A stretch of DNA of 64,000 bases from Stenomitos frigidus ULC18 (lineage in GTDB: Bacteria > Cyanobacteriota > Cyanobacteriia > Leptolyngbyales > Leptolyngbyaceae): positions 186,001-250,000 of the forward strand of contig NZ_PVWK01000014.1 of the NCBI RefSeq assembly GCF_003003795.1, read 5' to 3'. The position numbers and the translations under genes were made by a program. Under the pieces are notes generated by a model. That model had not been told where the DNA came from. It did no database searches and saw only the letters and a program-made list of their open reading frames with translations. This document shows positions 42,389 to 50,386 of the stretch, one piece after another. Numbering within the stretch: the stretch's first letter is position 1; each line of letters opens with the position of its first letter.

Positions 42389-43588
42389 ATGGCAGCAGTA
42401 TCACATGTCTTGATCATTGGTGGCGGTGTGATTGGTCTAGCGATCGCCCTCGAATTACGCCTACGGGGAGCGGCTGTTACCGTTCTAACCCGCGACTTTG
42501 CTGAAGCAGCGAGTCAGGCTGCGGCTGGGATGCTGGCTCCTCAAGCAGAAATGATTCCCCCCGGGGCCATGCGGGAGTTCTGCCTGCGCAGTCGATCGCT
42601 CTATCCAGGCTGGACACAAAAACTAGAAACGCTTACAGGTTTACCGACAGGGTATTGGGCGTGCGGCATTTTAGCGCCTGTGTATGAAAAGGAGTCAGCG
42701 GTCAGCGGTCAGCCGTCAACCGTCAACCGTCAACCGTCAGCAGAGGCGCAGGGGGAAGATGGAATTAGAGGAGCAGAGAGAGTAAAAGAGCAAGGAGAAC
42801 TCAAAACTCAAAACTCAAAACTCTCCCTACCCCCCACTCCCTCTCTCTGGCTCGATCGCGCTGCCATCCATCAGCACCAACCCGGCTTAAGCCAGGACGT
42901 TAGCGGCGGGTGGTGGTATCCAGACGATGCTCAGGTTGATAATCGGCTGCTGGCGAAAGCCTTGTGGGTTGCCGCTTATGATGCTGGCGTTGACTTACAA
43001 GAAGGGGTTGCTGTAGCAACGATGCTGCATCAGAGCGATCGCATTACGGGCGTGCAAACATCCAGCGGAACAATGCAATCGGAGCAGTATGTGCTGGCGA
43101 CAGGTGCATGGTCACAGGCATTGTTACCCATTCCAGTAACGCCCAGGAAGGGGCAAATGCTATCGGTGCGCGTGCCTGCAGGACAGGAGTTACCGTTAAA
43201 AACAGTCTTGTTTGGCAGCGAAATTTATATCGTGCCTCGTCGCGATGGGCGAATTGTCATCGGTGCGACGAGCGAGGATGTTGGCTTTACGCCAAACAAT
43301 ACGCCTGAAGGGGTGCAAGCACTATTGGAACGGGCGATCCGTCTCTATCCAGCCTTGCGGGACTTTCCACTACAAGAATTTTGGTGGGGTTTTCGACCAG
43401 CCACGCCCGATGAGTTGCCGCTATTGGGTGACAGCCCTTACGGCAACCTGACACTGGCAACGGGACACTATCGCAACGGCATTTTGTTAGCTCCTGTGAC
43501 GGCTCAGTTGATCGCCGATCGCCTACAGCAACAATCTGATGAATTGCTAGATGCCTTCCACTGGTCACGGTTTAGAACCGCGCCTTAA
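42389..43588 (+). CDS. thiO: Glycine oxidase ThiO with an in-frame repeat insert
   Basis: Protein of 399 aa from ATG 42389. FAD-dependent amine oxidase that makes iminoglycine for thiazole synthesis. FAD motif: HVLIIGGGVIGLAIALELRL; later blocks AAAGMLAPQAEM, YVLATGAWSQALLPI, VTPRKGQMLSVR, VIGATSEDVGFTPNNTPEGV and the C-terminal GHYRNGILLAP. At about residues 100-150 a repeat-derived insert (SAVSGQPSTVNRQPS, then EQGELKTQNSKL) separates the two halves of the substrate domain. The same cassette is in cimA. Confidence 0.92.
   Translation: MAAVSHVLIIGGGVIGLAIALELRLRGAAVTVLTRDFAEAASQAAAGMLAPQAEMIPPGAMREFCLRSRSLYPGWTQKLETLTGLPTGYWACGILAPVYEKESAVSGQPSTVNRQPSAEAQGEDGIRGAERVKEQGELKTQNSKLSLPPTPSLWLDRAAIHQHQPGLSQDVSGGWWYPDDAQVDNRLLAKALWVAAYDAGVDLQEGVAVATMLHQSDRITGVQTSSGTMQSEQYVLATGAWSQALLPIPVTPRKGQMLSVRVPAGQELPLKTVLFGSEIYIVPRRDGRIVIGATSEDVGFTPNNTPEGVQALLERAIRLYPALRDFPLQEFWWGFRPATPDELPLLGDSPYGNLTLATGHYRNGILLAPVTAQLIADRLQQQSDELLDAFHWSRFRTAP
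42694..42835 (+). repeat. Composite heptamer cassette inside thiO
   Basis: GGTCAGC/CGTCAAC heptamers, a spacer containing GCAGGGGGAAGATGGAATTA and AGAGCAAGGAGAA, then CAAAACT heptamers. By hand alignment about 67 of 74 bases from the last heptamer through the spacer match the cimA copy, in the same sense and frame. Confidence 0.92.
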
Positions 43589-43612
43589 CAATGGCATCAA
43601 GTGGTTAAAAAG

Positions 43613-43998
43613 TGGAGCTGACGGGAGTCGAACCCGTGTCCGCCCTGGGTATTGGTACATCGCTCATTCACAGGCTTAGCTTCTCTGATCCTCGAAGCGG
43701 GAACCGTCCCTTGTCCCGGACGGTGGGATTCTCTGATAATTTCTTAGCTAGAAAGCCTACCAGAGAAAGCTTCCTAGAGCATCCGTTGGGGGTTGTCTCC
43801 CATACTTAACGGAGTCGTATGGGAAACGCTCGAACCAGTTAGAGGTTGTTAGGCAGCAACAAGTGCTTGCTTACGAGCAAAGGGTACGATGTTGTTCGCA
43901 TGTACGTTGTTTTGAGCCATTGATTTATGAGAGTTAGCTCGCTCTCAGCCTGAATCACACTGTAGTGTTCGCCAAAACGTCGAAACCGTTGCAGCCCC
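43613..43998 (-). ncRNA. ssrA: Transfer-messenger RNA
   Basis: One-piece tmRNA of about 386 nt, which rescues stalled ribosomes. The 5' end (minus strand) begins GGGGCTGCAACGGTTTCGAC and the 3' end has the T-arm GGGTTCGACTCCCGTCAGCT; the 5' GGGGCTG pairs with 3' CAGCTCC. The tag frame reads ANNIVPFARKQALVAA then TAA (about 43905-43855), the known cyanobacterial tag. CCA is not encoded. It lies between thiO and the large DUF4347 gene. Confidence 0.96.
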
Positions 43999-44011
43999 CT
44001 ATAGTCTTCCT

Positions 44012-44017
44012 ATTATA
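44012..44017 (-). promoter_or_regulatory. -10 box of ssrA
   Basis: TATAAT on the minus strand, 13 nt upstream of the mature tmRNA 5' end, so transcription probably starts a few bases before the processed end. No good -35 hexamer at the usual distance. Confidence 0.6.
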
Positions 44018-44558
44018 GCGGCTCTTGGTGGGTGTTGGCTGCATAACATTCGTGGCTTATAGCGTTTGAACCACCTTTAGCAACGCCCAGAGACCGATTT
44101 TACCCACACTGAATGGCCGCTTCTGGAGACCCATGCACCGAAATCACTCCATTGACTGATGCTTGCAAACTGTTACGCCTGGGCGGCGCTAGCGCTCACC
44201 AAGCCAGTCCACAGATGGAGACATACCACCCAGAAACGAGCCGTTATAGCAACGTTCGATCAAGACTACTTTTTGCCTCTGATATTTCTTTAGACGATTG
44301 GGGCATCTATGAAGTAGGTGCAACTACGTCCTCCATATTTAAGTTTTCATGTTTAAAGGTTGGCACTTACGCTAACGCAAACGTAGACGCTGGTAACGCC
44401 TACGTATAGTCCGTTAGTCAAGTCTCTTCTCCTCATAAAGCGTGAGTTCACAAAACTTGAAATAGCTTGTAGCCATTTGGCATCGACGTACGTTGGCCCC
44501 CACTGACGTGGACGATCGCAGTCCCTCATCTTGTCGTGTCAACCTATCGAGCCTTTGT
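44018..44558. other. Gene-free stretch before the giant gene
   Basis: 540 nt upstream of the DUF4347 gene. An open frame at 44113-44409 has no protein-like character or ribosome site. The segment should contain the promoter and leader of the giant gene; short ACGCTAACGCAAACGTAGAC-like tracts near 44370 resemble dispersed repeats. Nothing else can be supported. Confidence 0.45.
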
Positions 44559-47500
44559 ATGAACTTTGCTAAACCGTCTGTGTTGAGTGATTCCCTGAAG
44601 ACCACACCCGATAGTGTGTTCTCGCTAACCTCTGCGTTGGATACTGCTGCTGCCATTGGGATGAGTCCCCTGGCTGGTTGGAGTGGGGCAAGTGAAGCCA
44701 GCGCGATCGCCTTTATCGATGGCAGCGTTGCCGATTACCAAACCCTGGTGGCAGGCATTGCACCAGGCACCGAAGTCCACTTGCTCGACTCCAACCAGGA
44801 TGCCGTCACCCAAATTACCAATACCCTGCTGGGAAGACACAACATCAGCAGTTTGCACATCGTTTCCCACGGGGAAGCGGGCGGGTTGGACTTTGGCAAC
44901 AGCAAGCTGAACTTAAGCGACCTGCCGGAGTATGCAGCACAGTTGCAGAGTTGGAGCAAGGCGCTGACTGATAATGCCGATATTCTGCTCTACGGCTGTG
45001 ATGTGGCGCAGGGCGAATTGGGCAAAGCCTTTACTAGTATCCTCAGCCAGTTAACCGGAGCCGATGTCGCTGCTTCCGATGACTTAACAGGTAACGCAGC
45101 CCATGGCGGCAATTGGGAAATGGAATTCAATACAGGAAGCATTGAGTCGTTCAATATCTTCTCTACCCAAGCCAAGGAAGCTTACGAGCATGTACTGGCA
45201 ACATTTACAGTCGCAAATACCGCCGACAGCGGAGCAGGCTCGTTGCGTCAGGCTGTCACTGATGCAAATGGAGCTGCTGGTGCGGATACCATCAATTTTG
45301 CACTGGGCGCAGGGGCACAGACTATTACACTGTCCTCTGGCTTAACGCTGACTGACTCTGTCAAGATTCTTAATACAACCGGAGCCGCCAATCTTACCAT
45401 TCAAGCCCCTTCAGGGGGAGCGTTCATTATTTTCACGGTCAATTCGGGTGCTACAGCTTCCTTTGATCAGTTAACTATCCGAAATGGTAGTGTTGGAATC
45501 TATAATAACAACGGAACAATTACCGCAATACTTAACAGCGCACTCACTAATAACAGTGAAGCAATTGACAATTTCTCTTTAACAGGAATTGACACCATTG
45601 CAAATTCGACTATTAGTGGTGGCAATTTGGGTATACATAGCCATGGTCCCATCAACACGATATTTAACAGCACTTTCAGCGGCATCGCTAGCTATGCCAT
45701 AGCTAACGATGCGGGGAGTATTGGCACCATTGCTAACGTTACTATTGCTGGCAATTCAAGTCAGGGCATTAACAACTTCTCCCGAACAATCACTACCCTT
45801 GCCAACACTATCATCGCAAATAATGGAACCAACTATTTAGGAAATAGTCCGGGTACCTCTACCAACAACCTCATTGGTGGAACCTTTGCCTCTGTCGGTT
45901 TGAGTTCTACTCTGGCAAATAATGGTGGTTCTACCCAGACCTATGCTGTTTTGGCTGGTAGCCCTGCCCTTAACGCTGGTAGCAATGCGGCACTCCCACT
46001 GGATACTCTTGATCTAGACGGTGACGGTAATACAACTGAAACAATTCCGTTTGACCAACGCGGTACTGGCTTTGTTCGGATTCAGGGTGGCACAGTTGAC
46101 ATTGGTGCAGTTGAAGGGCTGGCAAATGCAAATCCAGTGGTTTCTTTGCCGGGTGGGAGTGTCTCTTATACTGAGAATACGGCGGCCGTCGTGCTTGATG
46201 TTACGGGAACCGTCACCGATTCTGACTCGACTGATTTTGACACAGGTGCCCTAACAATTACTTACAGCGCCAATGGAACGGTAGACGATCGCCTTGCTAT
46301 CAACAATCAGGGTACGGGTGCCGGACAAATTGGTGTGTCTGGCAGCAACGTGTCCTACGGAGGCACAACCATTGGCACCTTTACGGGGGGAGTCGGTACG
46401 ACACCGCTAGTCGTCACCTTCAACAGCAATTCCAGTCCTGGTGCTGCCGAAGCATTACTCCGCAATCTCACCTATAGCAATGTTTCAGATGCACTTTCGA
46501 CGATCGATCGTACCTTAAGCGTAGTGCTGACGGATGGAGACGGTGGCACCAGCACAACGGCGAACAAAACCATTAGTGCTACCGCCGTGAACGACGCACC
46601 GACTGTTACGGCTCCAAGTGCGATCGCCATTACCGAAGACACTACTACGGTTCTCACGGGCATTTCGTTTGCTGATGTAGATGCGGGCAGTGGCACGATG
46701 TCCGCCGTCTTGAGTGTTGGGGCAGGTTCTCTGTCAGCGACGGCTGGTAGTGGAGTCACTGTGCTAGGTAGCGCTTCACCCAGCATTACCCTCAATGGCA
46801 CCCTTACCGCGCTCAACAGCTTTCTGACCAATAGTCTCACCTATACACCTGCCCTTAACGATGTCGCTACCCAAACGCTGGGGGTCAGAATCAATGATGG
46901 TGGTAATACAGGTTCTGGTGGCGCACTGTCTTCGGGGGTAACGAATGTCGCGCTGAACGTGACGGCAGTGAACGATGCACCCACCGTTACAGCTCCTACC
47001 GCGATCGCTGTGACTGAAGACATCACTACCGCTCTTACAGGGATTGCGTTTGCTGATGTGGATGCAGATAGTGGCATCGTCACGGCGACTTTAACCGTGG
47101 GTGCAGGCACGCTGGCAGCGACTGCTGGTAGCGGCGTGGCCGTGGGTGGTACTGCCACAAACCTGACGCTTGGCGGCACCCTTGCAGCTATCAATAGCTT
47201 TATTGCTGGTAACAGTCTCACCTACACCACAGCCCCAAATGCCACTGCGACCCAAACCCTGGGCGTGAGCATCAATGACGGTGGCAATACTGGTTCTGGT
47301 GGGGCATTGAGTTCAGCTGTGACAAATGTCAATCTCACCGTGACTCCGGTCAACGATGCGCCCTCCTTTACCAAAGGCGGCAACCAGACGGTTACAACGG
47401 GTGCGGGTGCCCAAACTATTACCAATTGGGCAACGGGCTTCAATCCGGGACCAGCTGATGAAGCGAGTCAAACCGTCCAGGCGTATGAGATTGTAAACAA

Positions 47501-49991
47501 TGATCATGCGGAAATCTTTACCGTTGCGCCCGCGATCGACGCCTTCGGCAACCTCACCTACACCCCTGCAAGTAACCTGGCGACTGCCACCACTGCGATC
47601 CTTAGCGTGCGTGTGCAAGACAACGGCGGCACCACCAACGGCGGCATTGACACCTCGACCGTGCAGACCTTTGCCATCACCGTCAAGCCCCAACCGACGA
47701 TCAGCATCACGCCTGTAACCCAGAATGAAGGCAACAGCAGCACGACTGCTTATACCTTTACCGTGAACATGAGCGATACCAGCACCCAAACCGTGCAGGT
47801 CAACTATGCCACGGCTGACGGCACTGCCACGGTTGCCGATGGTGACTACTTAGCCGCGTCCAACACCCTCACCTTTGCCCCCGGTGAGACCAGCAAAACG
47901 TTTACAGTCAACGTCAACGGCGACACCAAGTATGAGAGTACCGAAGCCTTTACAGTGAGTCTCTCGAATGCCGTGAATGGCACGATCGCTGCTAACAGCA
48001 ACAGTGTCAACGGCACGATCACCAACGATGATACTGCGCCTGTTGTCAACATCACGTCCACTATCACCCATGCGGAAGGGAACAGCGGCACCACTCCTTA
48101 TAACTTCACTGTGAATTTGTCGAACCCAAGTTTCGAGGCGATCGGCATCGACTACAGTACGAGTGATGGCAGTGCCACCGTTGCCGATGGTGACTATACT
48201 GCTGCGACGGGCACCGTCAATTTCGCCCCTGGTGAGACTAGCAAGACCATCACGGTTAATGCGGCAGGCGACACCAAATTTGAGTCCGATGAAACTTTCC
48301 AGGTCGCACTCACGGGACCTGCCAATGGCTCTGGTAATGTCAGCCCTGGCAATACGACAGGCAGTGGCACCATCACTAACGATGACACGCAACCTACTAT
48401 CAGCATTGGCAACGTCAGCCAGAATGAAGGCAACAGCGGCACTACTGCCTACACCTTTACCGTCAATCTCTCCAATGCCAGTACCCAAACGGTGACAGTG
48501 AACTATGCTACGGCTGACGGCACTGCCACGATCGCCGATAGCGATTATCTTGCCACCTCTGGCAGCCTCAACTTTGCCCCCGGTCAAACCAGCAAAACTA
48601 TCACTGTGCAGGTCAACGGGGATACGAAGTTTGAAGCCGACCAGGCGTTTAGCTTAGCGTTGAGCAATGCCAGCAATGGGACGTTGGGCACCAGCACAGG
48701 GACAGGCACGATCGTCAACGATGACACCCGCCCCACCATCAGCATCAACAGCGTTAGCAACCCGGAAGGTAGGACTGGCACCACACCGTTTACCTTCACG
48801 GTCAGCCTCTCCAATGCCAGCGACGAGACTGTGACCGTCAACTACGCGACGGCAGATGGCACCGCAACCAGCGTCAACAGTGACTATGCGCCCACCTCTG
48901 GTACGCTGACCTTCAATCCTCTTGAGTCCAGCAAAACGATCGCGGTCAATGTCAACGGGGACATTCGCATAGAGCCGGATGAAACCTTCCGGGTAAATCT
49001 GACTGCGCCCACGAAGGGGACGATCGCCACGGGTACAGGCACAGGCACGCTCAGGAACGATGATAACGCTAGTCTTGTGTGGCGCAATGGCACTTCAGGC
49101 GCTGCCCCCACCGGCACAGGCGAAAACGCTATCTGGCAACTGAACGGCTTTGCGTTCCAAAGTGGCAGCTATCTCCCCAGCATTGCCGATCTCAACTGGC
49201 AAATTGTCAGCAGCAGCGCCGATTTCAACCTTGATGGCAATACCGATATCTTGTGGCGCAACCGAGCAACGGGTGCGAATGCCATTTGGGAACTCAATAA
49301 CCTCACCCTTCAGAGTGCTTACTACATTCCTAGCGTGAGTGATTTAAACTGGCAAATTGTTGGCACCGCTGACTTCAATCGCGATAGCAAACCAGATCTC
49401 CTCTGGCGCAACCGCATGACCGGAGAAAACGCCGTCTGGCAATTGAATGGCTCTAGCTTGCAAAGCAGCTACTACATACCCCGCATCGCTGACCAAAACT
49501 GGCAGATTGTCGGCACTGGCGATTTCAACAACGATGGCATTGCTGACCTCGTTTGGCATAACCAAGCAACCACATCGAACGCTATCTGGCAAATGAATAG
49601 TACGGGGTTGCAAAGCGGCTATTACCTTCCAACTGCTGCCGACAGCAACTGGCAGATTGTCGGCACTAGCGATTTCAACAACGATGGCATTGCTGACCTC
49701 GTTTGGCATAACCAAGTAACTGGAGCGAACGCTATCTGGCAAATGAATAGTACGGGGTTGCAAAGCGGCTATTACCTTCCAACCGCTGCCGACATCAACT
49801 GGCAGATTGCCGGGATTACGGATTTTGGCGGCGACAGCACACCAGATATGCTCTGGCGCAATCAGCAGTCTAACAAGAACGAAATTTGGCAGATGAGTGG
49901 CTTCAGCTACTCACAGACCTATCAACTCCCTGATGCCTCCCAAAAGTGGAGTGTCAAGCCCCTACCGTTAGTTGCCCTACCGTTAGCCTAG
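44559..49991 (+). CDS. Giant DUF4347/beta-helix/Calx-beta/FG-GAP-like protein
   Basis: Protein of 1810 aa from ATG 44559. Domains in order: DUF4347 (about 47-210) with His in LHIVSHGEAGG and Cys in ILLYGCDVA; a right-handed beta-helix-like region (about 215-515, ADSGAGSLRQAVTDANGAAG, many short Asn-rich turns); two to three cadherin/Ig-like repeats with VNDAPTVTAP starts; four Calx-beta repeats (EGNSGTTAYTFTVNLS type); and six C-terminal FG-GAP-like repeats of about 49 residues (NAIWQMNSTGLQSGYYLP). Probably a cell-surface or secreted adhesin-like protein; no classical signal peptide, which suits type I export. The calcium-binding role is family knowledge only. Confidence 0.85.
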   Translation: MNFAKPSVLSDSLKTTPDSVFSLTSALDTAAAIGMSPLAGWSGASEASAIAFIDGSVADYQTLVAGIAPGTEVHLLDSNQDAVTQITNTLLGRHNISSLHIVSHGEAGGLDFGNSKLNLSDLPEYAAQLQSWSKALTDNADILLYGCDVAQGELGKAFTSILSQLTGADVAASDDLTGNAAHGGNWEMEFNTGSIESFNIFSTQAKEAYEHVLATFTVANTADSGAGSLRQAVTDANGAAGADTINFALGAGAQTITLSSGLTLTDSVKILNTTGAANLTIQAPSGGAFIIFTVNSGATASFDQLTIRNGSVGIYNNNGTITAILNSALTNNSEAIDNFSLTGIDTIANSTISGGNLGIHSHGPINTIFNSTFSGIASYAIANDAGSIGTIANVTIAGNSSQGINNFSRTITTLANTIIANNGTNYLGNSPGTSTNNLIGGTFASVGLSSTLANNGGSTQTYAVLAGSPALNAGSNAALPLDTLDLDGDGNTTETIPFDQRGTGFVRIQGGTVDIGAVEGLANANPVVSLPGGSVSYTENTAAVVLDVTGTVTDSDSTDFDTGALTITYSANGTVDDRLAINNQGTGAGQIGVSGSNVSYGGTTIGTFTGGVGTTPLVVTFNSNSSPGAAEALLRNLTYSNVSDALSTIDRTLSVVLTDGDGGTSTTANKTISATAVNDAPTVTAPSAIAITEDTTTVLTGISFADVDAGSGTMSAVLSVGAGSLSATAGSGVTVLGSASPSITLNGTLTALNSFLTNSLTYTPALNDVATQTLGVRINDGGNTGSGGALSSGVTNVALNVTAVNDAPTVTAPTAIAVTEDITTALTGIAFADVDADSGIVTATLTVGAGTLAATAGSGVAVGGTATNLTLGGTLAAINSFIAGNSLTYTTAPNATATQTLGVSINDGGNTGSGGALSSAVTNVNLTVTPVNDAPSFTKGGNQTVTTGAGAQTITNWATGFNPGPADEASQTVQAYEIVNNDHAEIFTVAPAIDAFGNLTYTPASNLATATTAILSVRVQDNGGTTNGGIDTSTVQTFAITVKPQPTISITPVTQNEGNSSTTAYTFTVNMSDTSTQTVQVNYATADGTATVADGDYLAASNTLTFAPGETSKTFTVNVNGDTKYESTEAFTVSLSNAVNGTIAANSNSVNGTITNDDTAPVVNITSTITHAEGNSGTTPYNFTVNLSNPSFEAIGIDYSTSDGSATVADGDYTAATGTVNFAPGETSKTITVNAAGDTKFESDETFQVALTGPANGSGNVSPGNTTGSGTITNDDTQPTISIGNVSQNEGNSGTTAYTFTVNLSNASTQTVTVNYATADGTATIADSDYLATSGSLNFAPGQTSKTITVQVNGDTKFEADQAFSLALSNASNGTLGTSTGTGTIVNDDTRPTISINSVSNPEGRTGTTPFTFTVSLSNASDETVTVNYATADGTATSVNSDYAPTSGTLTFNPLESSKTIAVNVNGDIRIEPDETFRVNLTAPTKGTIATGTGTGTLRNDDNASLVWRNGTSGAAPTGTGENAIWQLNGFAFQSGSYLPSIADLNWQIVSSSADFNLDGNTDILWRNRATGANAIWELNNLTLQSAYYIPSVSDLNWQIVGTADFNRDSKPDLLWRNRMTGENAVWQLNGSSLQSSYYIPRIADQNWQIVGTGDFNNDGIADLVWHNQATTSNAIWQMNSTGLQSGYYLPTAADSNWQIVGTSDFNNDGIADLVWHNQVTGANAIWQMNSTGLQSGYYLPTAADINWQIAGITDFGGDSTPDMLWRNQQSNKNEIWQMSGFSYSQTYQLPDASQKWSVKPLPLVALPLA
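49501..49800 (+). repeat. Two near-identical 150-bp repeats
   Basis: Units 49501-49650 and 49651-49800 encode consecutive FG-GAP-like repeats and are almost identical in DNA (GGCAGATTGTCGGCACTRGC at each start). Recent duplication or gene conversion inside the giant gene. Confidence 0.9.
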
Positions 49992-50097
49992 TTTTTGCCT
50001 GCCAGGCTCTTACTGCAAGGTCGTAGACCGATCGGTTCACACGCTCTTGCAGTGAGAGTTCTATCGCAAGAACGCCATTTAGGATAAGTGCAATAGC

Positions 50098-50218
50098 ATT
50101 TATAGCGATCGTCACAACATTTAGGACATGGGGATCAAAGGGGGTGTGGGGGCGTTGCCCCCAGCCAGGGGTTCCACCCCTGCACCCCGTCCTAACCCAT
50201 CTGTCTATTGCTATAGGA
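50098..50218. repeat. MITE-like GC-rich element, copy 2
   Basis: Inverted relative to the copy at 41440-41575: TATAGC end, GTCACAACATTTAGGACAT, GGATCAAAGGGGGTGTGGGG, a hairpin core (GCCCCCAGCCAGGGG), CCCGTCCTAACCCAT and a TATAG end. It occupies much of the 395-nt gap before cobN, where no riboswitch could be recognised. Confidence 0.75.
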
Positions 50219-50386
50219 TGAGTGCAATAACCGTCAGTAGAGCGTTAGCAAAATTTTTATCTTATTCAATTCAAGGGCTGATTTCTATTGTCGAATCCAC
50301 CTCGACGATGAGACTCGTGATCGACGCTGGGTGTACCTGCAATAATGGTAGCCATTGCCCGCGATCGTTATTTAATTTAAACGCCG

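Noticed and set aside
44113-44409. Plus-strand frame of 98 codons before the giant gene
   Set aside because: No ribosome site, low-complexity end, no recognisable protein character.
46472-47443. Several minus-strand frames opposite the giant gene
   Set aside because: Produced by the Thr/Ala/Val-rich repetitive coding strand; they are Val/Pro/Ala-rich shadows.
49992-50386. Cobalamin riboswitch upstream of cobN
   Set aside because: No B12-box-like core could be recognised; the conserved segment there matches the dispersed element found also at 41.4 kb.
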